Source of the DNA: an uncultured Pseudoteredinibacter sp.
Lineage (GTDB): Bacteria; Pseudomonadota; Gammaproteobacteria; Pseudomonadales; Cellvibrionaceae
DNA length: 64,000 nt
Direction of reading: 5' to 3'
Assembly (NCBI RefSeq): GCF_947502065.1
Contig: NZ_CANMYE010000001.1
Coordinates: 992,001-1,056,000 of the forward strand
Shown here: positions 26,834 through 36,605 of the stretch, piece after piece
Numbering within the stretch: position 1 is the first letter of the stretch
Layout: every line of letters starts with the position of its first letter
Translations under genes and position numbers: made by a program
The notes under the pieces: model-generated
The model's input: only the letters and a program-made list of their open reading frames with translations
What the model was told of the DNA's origin: nothing
Database searches by the model: none

Positions 26834-27817
26834 ATGATGCACAGCAGTACCTCCACAGCCCGTGAAATTACGGGGTTTGACATTATTGGCGATATCCATG
26901 GCTGCGCCCAAAGCTTGCTATGCCTATTGGAAAGGCTCGGCTATTCTTGCAGCAACGGCCTTTACCAACACCCCAGCCGTCAAGCTGTGTTTTTGGGTGA
27001 TGTGATAGATCGTGGCCCAGCAATACGACGCTGCGTGCAAATTATCAGGCCAATGGTGGAGCAGGGCGCTGCTGTAATGGTTTTGGGCAATCACGAGTTG
27101 CATGCAATTGCCTATGAACGTCTACGTGGAAAAGGTGCTACTACGAGTGATCGCTTAATCGAGGAAACAAGGCTGCAATTTGAAGGCTACGAGTCTGAAT
27201 GGCAATCCCATGTTTCCTGGTTTGAAAGCCTCCCAATTTTTCTTGAGTTGCCTGCTTGTCGAGTTGTCCACGCCTGTTGGGATGAAGATATGATCATTCA
27301 ATTCAAGCGTGACTTTGCCGGTTTGACGCCCACAGATTTCTGGCGGTTGGCGATGACCCGGGGTAGCTTTATTTCTCGCTTTCTTGACCGCTTAACTCGT
27401 GGAACTGTCTTGCCGCTGCCCGATGGGCGCAGCTTAAAAAGCCAAGATGGTTATACTCGTCGATTCTTTCGTACTAAGTTTTGGGCCGAAAAACCAGCAA
27501 CTTATCGAGATGTGGTATTCCAGCCAGATCCTTTACCTGAAGATATAGCCAGCCGTGAACTGGATGCTGACGAGAAGAATAATCTACTTAACTATAGCGG
27601 TGATCAGCCACCTATTTTTATTGGGCATTATTGGCTTAGCGGCGAGCCAAGGGCCCTACGACCAAATGTAGCCTGCTTGGACTACAGCGCGGTAAAGGAT
27701 GGCAAGTTGGTTGCCTATCGCTTTGACGGCGAGCAGAGCCTACAAGACGAAAAGTTTGTATGGGTAGATGTCGCCAAAGAAACTCTTAATGATTCCCAAG
27801 AGCACGGTATTCTCTAG
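26834..27817 (+). CDS. Metallophosphoesterase, serine/threonine phosphatase-like
   Basis: Calcineurin-type phosphoesterase of 327 residues. The dinuclear metal motifs are GDIHGCAQSL at 18-27 (GDxHG), LGDVIDRGP near 55-63 (GDxxDRG) and LGNHELHA near 82-89 (GNHE). A later GHYWLSG near 262-268 gives the metal-binding His. The arrangement resembles bacterial PrpA/ApaH-like phosphatases, but I cannot say whether it cleaves phosphoproteins or dinucleotides. The next gene on this strand begins about 220 bases on. Confidence 0.88.
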   Translation: MMHSSTSTAREITGFDIIGDIHGCAQSLLCLLERLGYSCSNGLYQHPSRQAVFLGDVIDRGPAIRRCVQIIRPMVEQGAAVMVLGNHELHAIAYERLRGKGATTSDRLIEETRLQFEGYESEWQSHVSWFESLPIFLELPACRVVHACWDEDMIIQFKRDFAGLTPTDFWRLAMTRGSFISRFLDRLTRGTVLPLPDGRSLKSQDGYTRRFFRTKFWAEKPATYRDVVFQPDPLPEDIASRELDADEKNNLLNYSGDQPPIFIGHYWLSGEPRALRPNVACLDYSAVKDGKLVAYRFDGEQSLQDEKFVWVDVAKETLNDSQEHGIL

Positions 27818-28039
27818 TTTTATACGCAGTGCTTAGTTTGTAGGCGATATACGATTCTGCCAGTAATTACTTCCTGCGTGTGCATCGAGCCTTATACAGC
27901 TGGTCTAGCTGCGGTGTATAATAAGAAGCACAATTGTACCGGTGTAGCCTTGTTTGCTGCCGATTGGCAATTAACACAAGGCTATTATCTGGCTAGTGCT
28001 TGCCTGCGCAGGCCTTACTTCATTCCTTATGGTCCAGCT

Positions 28040-28309
28040 ATGAATTTTGAACAACTTTTAGACAGTATTGACCCGGCCATCTATCAGAACCTAAAAAGGG
28101 CTATTGAGCTGGGTAAGTGGCCTGATGGCAGGCCGCTAAGTAAAGAGCAAAGGGAATTATGCCTACAGGCTGTCATTGCTTATGAGCACAAGCATATCGC
28201 TGAAGATGAGCGCACCGCTTATATCCCGCCTAAGCCTCATCAGCACTGTGGTGGCAGCGGCGAAATTGCCGAAGCCGATGAAGAGCAGCCTTTAAACTGG
28301 AAACACTAG
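28040..28309 (+). CDS. yeaC: YeaC family (DUF1315) protein
   Basis: An 89-residue protein from the ATG at 28040, which begins MNFEQLLDSIDPAIYQNLKR and continues with the family hallmark ELGKWPDGRPLSKEQRELCL, as in E. coli YeaC. A longer opening from 27878 adds 54 residues unlike the family and is not favoured. The C-terminal part is His/Pro/Glu rich. Function unknown. It precedes pepN on the same strand by about 60 bases. Confidence 0.85.
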   Translation: MNFEQLLDSIDPAIYQNLKRAIELGKWPDGRPLSKEQRELCLQAVIAYEHKHIAEDERTAYIPPKPHQHCGGSGEIAEADEEQPLNWKH

Positions 28310-28367
28310 CCAGACTCTTTGATTCAGTAAAAATTACCTACCCCCTATCCAAAAGTGAAGTGTCATC

Positions 28368-31091
28368 GTGAGCGATAAAACCATATACCTAAAAGACTAT
28401 AGGGCGCCAGCCTACTGGATTGATCGTACGGATTTGTATGTCGATTTGCACGATGACAAAACCACTGTTTTTAATCGAATGAGCATGCGTGTTAATCCAG
28501 ACGCTAGTGCTGAAGAACGATTGAGTTTGGCCTTACATGGGCAAGATTTGGAATTGCTGTCGCTGGAGTTAAACGGGCAAGCCATCTTGGAAGAAGATTA
28601 CTCGCTAGATAAGGCGGGGCTGTCCATCCGTATGGATCATTTAGCTCTGGATCTGGCGAACAATGACTTGAGTTTTGAGTTGGCGGTTAAAACGCAAATA
28701 GAGCCTCAAAACAACACCTCATTGGAAGGCTTGTATAAATCCAGTGGCATGTATTGCACACAGTGTGAGGCAGAGGGTTTTCGAAAAATCAGCTATTACC
28801 TCGATCGCCCTGATGTGATGAGCGAATTTTTTACCAGTATTGAAGCCCGAGGCAGTGCGTACCCGGTAATGCTCAGTAATGGTAATAAGATTGAAGATAC
28901 AATTTTAGAAAATGGACGTCGATTAGTTCGCTGGCACGATCCCCATAAAAAACCGGCCTATCTTTTTGCCTTGGTGGCAGGTGACCTTGAATCTGTGGAA
29001 GATTATTTTGTTACGAAAAGTGGTCGAAAGGTATTGTTGCAAATTTTTGTCGAAGCCAAAGATCTCGATAAGTGTCAGCATGCTATGGATTCCCTTAAAA
29101 ACTCTATGCGCTGGGATGAAGAAGTTTATGGGCGTGAATACGATCTCGATATATTTATGATTGTCGCTGTCGATGACTTTAATATGGGGGCGATGGAAAA
29201 TAAAGGGCTCAATATCTTTAATACCTCCTGTGTATTGGCTAAGGCAGAAACAACCACAGATGCAGGTTTTCAAAGGGTGGAAGGCGTTGTGGCCCATGAA
29301 TACTTCCATAATTGGTCGGGAAACCGGGTGACTTGCCGTGATTGGTTTCAGTTATCTCTTAAAGAAGGTTTTACTGTTTTTCGAGACGCACAATTTTCCG
29401 CAGATATGGGATCGTCAACCGTCAAGCGAGTAGAGGATGTTAGTTTGCTTCGCAGCGCGCAATTTGCCGAGGACGGCGGCCCCTTAGCTCATGCGGTCAG
29501 ACCGGCATCTTTCGTAGAGATCTCAAATTTCTACACCTTAACTATTTATGAAAAAGGCGCTGAAATTGTTCGTATGCTGCATACCTTGTTGGGAGAAGAA
29601 CTTTTTCGCCAAGGCTCTGATTTGTACTTTGATCGCCATGATGGCCAAGCGGTCACTGTAGAGGATTTTGTGGCGGCAATGGCTGAAGTATCAGGCCGTG
29701 ATTTTACGCAGTTTATGCACTGGTATCAGCAAGCGGGAACCCCTGAGCTGAGCGTTACTGAAGACTACGATGAAGAGGCCCGTGAGTACAAGCTTCGTAT
29801 CGAACAGTATTGTCGCCCAACGCCTGAAAGCAGTGAAAAACAGCCCTATCTCATTCCGCTGAATGTCAGTTTATGGGGCGAAGCGGGGGCGTTAGCCATT
29901 CGTCTAAAAGATCAAGAAGCGGATTTTGAAAGCTCTGATAACACCCAGGCAATTATTGAGCTAAAAGAAGCGGTAACGGAGTTGTGTTTTAGTGATGTTC
30001 CGGAGCGCCCAACGGCTTCTCTATTGCGTGGTTTTTCAGCGCCAGTCAAGTTGCATTTTCAACGTGATCACCAGCAACTATTGCGTTTGATGACCATGGA
30101 AAGCGACGGTTTTACGCGTTGGGATGCCTGTCAGTCTTTGTTGCTAAATGCTATTGAAGAGCTAGAAACGGTCGCGCTAGATGATGTGCAAGAGCAACAG
30201 TATTTATGCCAACCTATAGCGGAAGCATTTAAAGCACTATTGCGGGACGAAAACGCAGATCCGGCGATGGTCGCATTGATGTTGCAGCTTCCTTCTTTAA
30301 GCTACTTGATTGAATTACGCCAACAAGTGCAATTGGAAAAACTGGATGCGTCTCGCGAGACATTACGTTTGGCCATAGCAAACGCCTGTTTTGATGAGTT
30401 TCAATCTATTTATCAGGCCTACGATCATGGAGTAACTTATCAGGCCAAAGCCACGCAGATTGCTGGGCGAAGTTTAAAAAATACGGCGCTTAGTTATTTA
30501 ATGCTAGCGGTAGATAAGGGGGAGCAGGGCGCTGCATCTGAACAACTTATTCAGTCTTGTGTTGAACAATTTCAGCACGCGAATAATATGAGCGACCAAA
30601 TTTCTGCATTACAGGTTTTACTAAATGCAGATTGTGCCGCACAACAAGCTGAACAGGCTCTAGATAGTTTTTACCAGCAGTGGAAAAGTGAAGCGCTGGT
30701 GGTCAATTTATGGTTGCAAAGCCAGGCCTTGCGAAGATCAAGTGATGCGCTGGCAAGGGTGGTCACACTAAAACAACACCCGGCCTATGATGCTTTAAAC
30801 CCAAATAAAGTACGCTCCTTGATTGCGGCCTTTTGTGGCCAGAACTTAATGGCTTTTCATGCCTGTGATGGTGAGGGCCAGCCAAGTGATAAAGCCTATC
30901 AGTTCTTAGCTGAAGAGGTTCTTGCCTTAGATAAGCACAACCCCCAAATTGCCGCTCGATTGTTAGTTCCTTTAACTCGCTGGCATAAATTTGCGGGGGC
31001 TAGGCAGTCTCTTATGAAATCGGCGTTAAAAAACATTGCCGACTGTGAGCTCTCTAAAGATGTACGCGAGTTGGTAGAGAAAAGCCTTTAA
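28368..31091 (+). CDS. pepN: Aminopeptidase N (M1 family)
   Basis: Cytoplasmic zinc aminopeptidase that removes N-terminal residues from peptides. It has 907 residues from a GTG start. Substrate recognition is by GAMEN at 274-278. The zinc site is HEYFH at 310-314 with Glu333 in LSLKEGFT. The sequence is slightly longer than the E. coli enzyme (870). The C-terminal half has the helical repeat composition of the M1 PepN domain IV. It ends at a strong bidirectional terminator shared with the convergent bat operon. Confidence 0.97.
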   Translation: MSDKTIYLKDYRAPAYWIDRTDLYVDLHDDKTTVFNRMSMRVNPDASAEERLSLALHGQDLELLSLELNGQAILEEDYSLDKAGLSIRMDHLALDLANNDLSFELAVKTQIEPQNNTSLEGLYKSSGMYCTQCEAEGFRKISYYLDRPDVMSEFFTSIEARGSAYPVMLSNGNKIEDTILENGRRLVRWHDPHKKPAYLFALVAGDLESVEDYFVTKSGRKVLLQIFVEAKDLDKCQHAMDSLKNSMRWDEEVYGREYDLDIFMIVAVDDFNMGAMENKGLNIFNTSCVLAKAETTTDAGFQRVEGVVAHEYFHNWSGNRVTCRDWFQLSLKEGFTVFRDAQFSADMGSSTVKRVEDVSLLRSAQFAEDGGPLAHAVRPASFVEISNFYTLTIYEKGAEIVRMLHTLLGEELFRQGSDLYFDRHDGQAVTVEDFVAAMAEVSGRDFTQFMHWYQQAGTPELSVTEDYDEEAREYKLRIEQYCRPTPESSEKQPYLIPLNVSLWGEAGALAIRLKDQEADFESSDNTQAIIELKEAVTELCFSDVPERPTASLLRGFSAPVKLHFQRDHQQLLRLMTMESDGFTRWDACQSLLLNAIEELETVALDDVQEQQYLCQPIAEAFKALLRDENADPAMVALMLQLPSLSYLIELRQQVQLEKLDASRETLRLAIANACFDEFQSIYQAYDHGVTYQAKATQIAGRSLKNTALSYLMLAVDKGEQGAASEQLIQSCVEQFQHANNMSDQISALQVLLNADCAAQQAEQALDSFYQQWKSEALVVNLWLQSQALRRSSDALARVVTLKQHPAYDALNPNKVRSLIAAFCGQNLMAFHACDGEGQPSDKAYQFLAEEVLALDKHNPQIAARLLVPLTRWHKFAGARQSLMKSALKNIADCELSKDVRELVEKSL

Positions 31092-31110
31092 GATTGACAC
31101 TCTGTTAATC

Positions 31111-31140
31111 AAAAAAGCCAGTATCTAGCTGGCTTTTTTT
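31111..31140. terminator. Bidirectional terminator between pepN and the bat operon
   Basis: AAAAAAGCCAG (31111-31121) pairs with CTGGCTTTTTT (31129-31139) around a 7-base loop. Runs of A on one side and T on the other make it effective for both convergent transcripts. Confidence 0.92.
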
Positions 31141-31185
31141 GTGATTTCAGAATTAATTGGCCACTAAGAGGCAAGCCACTTTGGC

Positions 31186-33000
31186 CTAATGGGGGTAGAG
31201 AGGTGGCAGCGCAGAGTCGCTTTGCTGCTCTTGATTAAGTTGTGCTTCAAGTGCCGAGATGGCCCTCCTGAGAGCAGCTTGATCAATCGCTTGTGCAGCT
31301 TCTGCTTGGGCACTATATAGCTGTGCTTCTAAATTTTTGAATAATTCTTGCAGTTCACTGTGTGCATAGTAGTTTTCAAAGTTGCTGTGCTGGCTCTTCT
31401 GGTCATTGATATAGCTTTGCAAGCTTTGAAATTGTGTTTGCGCATCAGCCTCGGCAATGACAGTTTCCGCGCTTGCCCCATTTTGTCTTTCATTACTTGG
31501 CTTAACTTGGCTTAGCTTAAACTGCTGTTTCAATTGTTTGTTGTCTCGCCAGAGCTTGGCGCTCAGTAGAGCAAGGGCAATTACTAAAATGGAACTGAGC
31601 AGGGAAAAGATAATCCACGTGCTCGCTGTATCGCTGCTGGCTTGGCTAAGCTTATTTCTGTTTGCCTGCTCTTCTTCAGGCAACGCACTGCCTGATAGCT
31701 CTTTGCTGTCGCTGGATACGGCGCTAGCTACTGAAGGTTCCAGGTCTTGGGTTTGGCTCGGATTTGCTGTCGAAGCTTTGACATTAATATCCATCGCGGG
31801 AAGCTTGGCGCTTTGCCATTGTTGGCGAGCGGTATTCCACCAGCGTATTTCAATAGCTGGCAGGGTAAGCGGGCCAGCTTTGCTGGCAATGATTGCAGTG
31901 GAAATACGACGAGTGCCGGTAATTCCGCTGTTGTCTTTTTCGTCCTCGCTTTGAGGCTGCTCTGGGTAGGTTTTTATGTGGCCTTGCAGCTCAGTTGCCT
32001 CGCCCATATCAATATTAGGCAGTTGTGCGGCGGTTAGGCCTTTAGCCGTGATTTCAATTTTTCGAGTGATGGGCTCGCCTACCTGCATTTGTTCTGGATC
32101 GCTACTCCAGCTTTGGCTAATCGTGAGTTGTTCCGCTGGTAACCAGTCGGTGGATTTTTCAGGACTCGCTTTAATCTCTAAGTCTATTGCATCGCTTTGT
32201 AAGCGATGTATTCGGCCGCTGCTATTGTTGAACGGGTCGAATATATTTCTGCGACCGCCACTAACACCAATGCTCCAACGAAGATTAGGTAATGTAAGCT
32301 TGCCGCTGTGCTGTGGGTAGATTGCATAACGGGTTTCAACCACGACGTAAGGGCGGCCATTAATGCGAGTCTGGTAGTCAAACTGAGCAAGCAGTTCAAC
32401 TTTCGCCTTGTCCAGCTGCAGGGGTTCTGGATCAAAGCTGCTTATATTGACTGCGCTGTACAGTTTTTGTGTGTAAATGATTTGCTCTTGAACATAGGCG
32501 GTATTTTTATCTGTCGTGGATTCTAAGAAGATATCCCGTTTTACTCCGCTACTATTGCCCTGTTTACTCACCGTAATAGGGATGGCATCGGAAAACTCGC
32601 CGTCGTATTCAAAGCTAGGAATAATTAGCTGCCCTTCGCGTTTAGGGCCTAGTGTTAACACCCACTCGGTGATTGAGCTAACTTTCCCATTCATGCTCTG
32701 GTAGCGATTACTCTTATGCTGCCTCAATATATCAAAGTTTTGTTGTAGCTCGTCAAATGACGGCGCACTAAAAGCGGCTTGTTCGTCTATGGCCACTGTA
32801 AGAGTGAGTGTTTCGCTCATTGCTATACTGTTTCTATCGACTTTGGCCGTGATGTTCAACGCAAAGCTGGCGCTGCTGAACACTAAAAGACTTAAAAGGG
32901 CCAAGGCCTTAGCTCGTAAAGAAAGCCTTGGATTTTTTTCTATGCACTTATTCTTTCTGTACTTAGACGCGGCGCCATTGTTGTTTTGTTTGCTCATCAT
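31186..33000 (-). CDS. batD: BatD-like membrane protein of the bat (aerotolerance) operon
   Basis: A 604-residue exported protein anchored in the inner membrane. A long basic n-region precedes a signal helix near residues 30-48 (ALALLSLLVFSSASFA). The large periplasmic part has beta-rich repeats typical of BatD, for example LNITAKVDRNSIAMSETLTL and the EPITRKIEITAKGL segment. A membrane helix near 460-482 precedes a cytoplasmic, Gln/Ala-rich, possibly coiled-coil tail. It is the last gene of the operon, 20 bases after batB. In Bacteroides the bat genes are linked to oxygen tolerance; the molecular role in proteobacteria is unresolved. Confidence 0.85.
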   Translation of the reverse strand: MMSKQNNNGAASKYRKNKCIEKNPRLSLRAKALALLSLLVFSSASFALNITAKVDRNSIAMSETLTLTVAIDEQAAFSAPSFDELQQNFDILRQHKSNRYQSMNGKVSSITEWVLTLGPKREGQLIIPSFEYDGEFSDAIPITVSKQGNSSGVKRDIFLESTTDKNTAYVQEQIIYTQKLYSAVNISSFDPEPLQLDKAKVELLAQFDYQTRINGRPYVVVETRYAIYPQHSGKLTLPNLRWSIGVSGGRRNIFDPFNNSSGRIHRLQSDAIDLEIKASPEKSTDWLPAEQLTISQSWSSDPEQMQVGEPITRKIEITAKGLTAAQLPNIDMGEATELQGHIKTYPEQPQSEDEKDNSGITGTRRISTAIIASKAGPLTLPAIEIRWWNTARQQWQSAKLPAMDINVKASTANPSQTQDLEPSVASAVSSDSKELSGSALPEEEQANRNKLSQASSDTASTWIIFSLLSSILVIALALLSAKLWRDNKQLKQQFKLSQVKPSNERQNGASAETVIAEADAQTQFQSLQSYINDQKSQHSNFENYYAHSELQELFKNLEAQLYSAQAEAAQAIDQAALRRAISALEAQLNQEQQSDSALPPLYPH

Positions 33001-33020
33001 TTTTTTTGTTGAATCTCGTC

Positions 33021-34976
33021 CTAATAACGCTTATGGGCATCGTTCTTGGGTAGCTTTAGCTGGCCATTGCGAATCGCCAACTGCTTTTGGCGTTCTTCAT
33101 AAAGGAACTTTTCCCGCAATAGGCCAGAGGGGTCATCTGGAACCTGCTTTAACCATTGCTCTAGCGCCTGCTTCTCTTCATCGCTTAGCGACTCCTCTGG
33201 GCCAGCCATGGCTTGTGCTTGCTCTTCTTCAGTCTCTTGTTCTTGGGTGTCTGATTCATCGTTTTGCTGGCTCTTAGCTTCTTGCTCTTCTTTGTTTTCT
33301 TCTTCGTTATTCTCTTTTGGCTTATCGGAAGGTTCGTCTTGTGCCTCTTCGTTTGAGTTATCAGACGACTCTTGATCTTGTTGCTGGTCTTCGGCGTTTT
33401 CCTTATTGTCAGAGCCTTGCTCATCTTGCTGGGAATCTGATTCCTGTTCATTGGAGTCTTGCTGTTCAGATTCTTGATTTTGCTGATTTTGATCGTTTTC
33501 TTGCTGATTTTCCTGTTTTAGTTTTTCTATCAGCTCTTTGTTGAATTTGGCGTCCTCAAAATCGGATTTAAGTTTAAGCGCACGATCATAGGCTTTGATG
33601 GCCTCATCGAATTGGCCAGCCTTAGCGAGCGCATTGCCTAGATTGTAATGCAGTTCTGGGTCTTGGCTGTCTTTACTAAGGTTTGCTAATGATTCTGCCG
33701 CCTTATCGAATTGTCCACCTTGGTAATCAGAAAGGGCCTGCCATTGCGGGTTTTTAAACAGCTCACTGGCCTTGTTATAGTCTTGAGCTTGGTAGGCCTT
33801 TAGGGCGCGCTGATCTTTGGAGTACCAAAGTTGATCTATCAGACTGTCTTGGCTTTCACTTTGAGCGTTAGCAGAGCGGTTTTCCTGCTCGACTTCAGCC
33901 ATAGCAGGAACAGATGGCAGGCCGAGTAACGAGCTCAATAGGGTGAGAGTTGCAAATGTGCTTATAAGTCCGCCTTTACGGAAGGCAAAAGGGAAAAATG
34001 CTAACAACAACAGTGCCAGCCAGTGTCCATTATCTTGCCATTGGTCAAACTCGCGATCGACTTGGCTGTCTTGCTGATCTTGCTTGCCAAAGGGTAGGTC
34101 GCCGCGATTTTGCCAAAACAGCTCTAAAGACTGTAAATCTTGCTCGCTTGGGCTTAGCTGGACAAATTTTCCGCCATTGTCATTTGCTAGATTTTCTAGC
34201 GCTTTAATATCGGTTTTTGCAATAACGATATTGCCTTGTTGGTCTTTGATAAATCCTCTGCCGCTCGGAATTGGGCCGCCTTCTTGGCTGCCGACAGCCA
34301 TTACCGATAATCGAAAGGGGCTGCCGTCCAATAGATCGTTGATCGCTTCACTGGCAACAGGGGTGACGCCATCGCTGAGCAATAGGATGTCGCCATACTG
34401 GCGGCCGCTATCTTTTAATAGTTGGACAGCGCGTTCAATCGCAGATTCAGTATTACTACCCGGTATTGGCATTAAATTGGGTTTCAGTACTGGCAGTAAG
34501 TTGATGATCGTTTCGACATCATCTGTTAAAGGGGTAACAATATGCGCTTCACCGCCATAAACTATCAAGCCGGTTTGTCCTTCTTTGCGTAGCTTCATCA
34601 AATCGATCAGCTTAAAGCGACTTATACTCAAGCGAGAAGGTTTTATGTCCTGGCTATTCATCGATGGCGAAAGGTCGAGAACAACGACTAGGGCATCTTG
34701 CTTTTGAATAATCGGTTGCGGAATTTTTTCCCAACTTGGCCCGGCCAGCCCCACAACCCCAAAGCACAGAATTATAGCCATTAGCCACCATGGTGTTTGA
34801 CGTTGTAAGGCATCTTGGTCAACTAATAGAGACGCTAATAATTTTTTATCAATCCACTTATTCCAAGCGGAACGTCCGCTTGCCTGCTGTACTGATAGGT
34901 AAAGCAATGTGACAAGCACAGGGATCAGTAAGAGTGCCCAAGGGCGTAAAAAGTGAAAATTATCAATGACTTCCAT
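33021..34976 (-). CDS. batB: Fused BatB-BatC: VWA domain plus TPR and acidic tail
   Basis: A 651-residue membrane protein. Two membrane helices near 11-30 and 62-80 precede a von Willebrand A domain (about 95-290) with an intact MIDAS, DLSPS at 101-105. A third helix (about 318-365 region) leads to a periplasmic or cytoplasmic TPR segment (about 385-490, with LHYNLGNALAKAGQFDEAIK). A low-complexity tail follows at about 495-605, composed almost wholly of Gln, Glu, Asp, Asn, Ser and Lys. The VWA part corresponds to BatB and the TPR part to BatC, which are separate genes in Bacteroidetes. Only TAAAGATG separates it from batA. It probably pairs with BatA under the MoxR ATPase. Confidence 0.9.
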   Translation of the reverse strand: MEVIDNFHFLRPWALLLIPVLVTLLYLSVQQASGRSAWNKWIDKKLLASLLVDQDALQRQTPWWLMAIILCFGVVGLAGPSWEKIPQPIIQKQDALVVVLDLSPSMNSQDIKPSRLSISRFKLIDLMKLRKEGQTGLIVYGGEAHIVTPLTDDVETIINLLPVLKPNLMPIPGSNTESAIERAVQLLKDSGRQYGDILLLSDGVTPVASEAINDLLDGSPFRLSVMAVGSQEGGPIPSGRGFIKDQQGNIVIAKTDIKALENLANDNGGKFVQLSPSEQDLQSLELFWQNRGDLPFGKQDQQDSQVDREFDQWQDNGHWLALLLLAFFPFAFRKGGLISTFATLTLLSSLLGLPSVPAMAEVEQENRSANAQSESQDSLIDQLWYSKDQRALKAYQAQDYNKASELFKNPQWQALSDYQGGQFDKAAESLANLSKDSQDPELHYNLGNALAKAGQFDEAIKAYDRALKLKSDFEDAKFNKELIEKLKQENQQENDQNQQNQESEQQDSNEQESDSQQDEQGSDNKENAEDQQQDQESSDNSNEEAQDEPSDKPKENNEEENKEEQEAKSQQNDESDTQEQETEEEQAQAMAGPEESLSDEEKQALEQWLKQVPDDPSGLLREKFLYEERQKQLAIRNGQLKLPKNDAHKRY

Positions 34977-34978
34977 CT

Positions 34979-35998
34979 TTAGCCCTCCATCTCGCTGCGG
35001 CGCATTTTAGCGCTTAGTTGAAAGGCATTTTTAAGGATCAGTAGTAAGCTAATCAAAAGTAAAGCAATACCCAATGGCCAATGTGTAAAAGATTTTTGTG
35101 GTCGGTAAGTTTCTTCGGCCTGTTCAATCGGTTCTAGCTGATCAAGCAGGTGATAGATTTTTTGCAGCTCCTGCGGATTGCGGGCGCGAAAATACTGACC
35201 ACCTGTCATCTGTGCGATTTTCTGTAGGCTGTCTTCATCTAGATCGGCCGATGGGTTAACCGTGCGGCTGCCAAAGGAACTGCCAAACACACCAGGTATA
35301 GTCATCTGATCGGCGCCTATGCCAATGGTGTAAATTTTAACTTGTGTTTGCTTTGCCAGCTCCGCGGCTTTGAGCGGGGCAACCTCGCCCGCTGTATTGG
35401 CGCCATCAGTTAGCAGAATTAACACGCGTGAATCGGCCGGACGTTCACGTAAGCGTTTAATGGCCAAGCCGATCGCATCGCCAATAGCGGTTTTCTCACC
35501 AGCAAACCCCAATTGGGCCTCATCTAGTAGTTGCTTTACGGTAGCGCGATCAAAGGTCAGCGGGGCTTGTAAATAGGCACGGCTGCCAAATAATACTAGG
35601 CCTAAGCGATCATGTTTACGGCGTTCGACAAATTCGCCGACCACCGCTTTAACAGCCCACAGTCGAGGAACCTGCTCGCCTTCCACTTCCATATCTGGTG
35701 TTTTCATGGAGCCTGAGATATCTACCGCCATTAATAGATCTCGACCGCTGGAGGGCATTTCGATGGGTTCGCCAATCCATACCGGTCTGGCGCAGGCCAG
35801 CAATAGGCAAAGCCATATAAGCCACAAAAGCAGCAAGTGCCACTTGGCTTGGGCTTGATGCGCTTGTGGTTGAGCCAGCTGCTGGTAAAAGGGTACTTTC
35901 AACGCGGCACTACTATCTTGCTTGCTAGATAAAATTTTTCTAAACAGCAAAGGTAGAGGCAGTAGTAGGAGTAGTATGGGCCAGAGAAATTCAAGCAT
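34979..35998 (-). CDS. batA: BatA-like VWA domain membrane protein
   Basis: A 339-residue inner-membrane protein. An N-terminal helix (about 4-20), a second at about 52-70, and a C-terminal helix near 305-325 frame a VWA domain (about 86-290). The MIDAS is complete, with DISGS at 93-97 followed by the Thr and Asp positions in LTFDRAT and LLTDGAN. The start overlaps the upstream DUF4381 gene by 8 bases, so translation is coupled. BatA and BatB are believed to form a metal-dependent complex assembled with MoxR-type chaperone activity. Confidence 0.93.
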   Translation of the reverse strand: MLEFLWPILLLLLPLPLLFRKILSSKQDSSAALKVPFYQQLAQPQAHQAQAKWHLLLLWLIWLCLLLACARPVWIGEPIEMPSSGRDLLMAVDISGSMKTPDMEVEGEQVPRLWAVKAVVGEFVERRKHDRLGLVLFGSRAYLQAPLTFDRATVKQLLDEAQLGFAGEKTAIGDAIGLAIKRLRERPADSRVLILLTDGANTAGEVAPLKAAELAKQTQVKIYTIGIGADQMTIPGVFGSSFGSRTVNPSADLDEDSLQKIAQMTGGQYFRARNPQELQKIYHLLDQLEPIEQAEETYRPQKSFTHWPLGIALLLISLLLILKNAFQLSAKMRRSEMEG

Positions 35999-36605
35999 GA
36001 CTTCCTCCTTGGTGGCGTAATAACCAAGTTCGACAAGCTTGTTGCAGTGGCGCGATGTTGCTGTTGGATAACTTTTCAGCAGGCCAGTAGGGCGCTTCAG
36101 ACAATAGTTGCAAGGCCTGCGGATCGAGCTCAGGGCAATGCCTAGATAAAAAGATCAGCCATTGTTGTTGATTCAAGCCCGCCGGATTTTCTGTAGAATA
36201 GTGTACAATAGCTACGCGTTTTAATAGGGCATTGGCTTGCTGAATAAACTCCAATTTGTTTTCTTGTGGAATTGCATCAAATTCTTTAATCGCCCACTGG
36301 TTTTTTAATTTACTATTGTAATTTGCAGACTGCTTATATTTTCGCAATGCAATTAGGGCTGTAATAAGAGCGATAAATACGATTAACGAGAACCAGAGCA
36401 AGCCTGGTGGAATTAAGTTTGGCTCTGCAGGTAGGCGAATATCACGTAATTCTGCAAGGGGATCCGTACTTCCTGGCTTGGCTCCGCTTGTAGCAACTTG
36501 CGCGAATGCTGGACTTATTAGCATGAGCTTAGAAAAAATTGCAGCCGCAAGCAGGGTAAATACATAAGGCACACGGGCAAACACAGAAAATAAGTTCTTA
36601 TCCAT
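35991..36605 (-). CDS. DUF4381 domain membrane protein of the bat operon
   Basis: A 204-residue protein with a signal-like helix at about 10-35, the family motif PLAELRDIRLPAEP near 50-63, and a membrane helix near 68-87. A cytoplasmic helical domain with a WLIFLSRHCPELDP segment near 148 ends the protein. DUF4381 proteins occur almost only between the DUF58 and VWA genes of such operons. It overlaps both neighbours by 8 bases. Function unknown beyond this association. Confidence 0.88.
   Translation of the reverse strand: MDKNLFSVFARVPYVFTLLAAAIFSKLMLISPAFAQVATSGAKPGSTDPLAELRDIRLPAEPNLIPPGLLWFSLIVFIALITALIALRKYKQSANYNSKLKNQWAIKEFDAIPQENKLEFIQQANALLKRVAIVHYSTENPAGLNQQQWLIFLSRHCPELDPQALQLLSEAPYWPAEKLSNSNIAPLQQACRTWLLRHQGGSHA

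Noticed and set aside
27878..28039. N-terminal extension of the YeaC-family gene
   Set aside because: The 54 extra residues do not resemble the family, whose members start at the MNFEQLLDSI segment.
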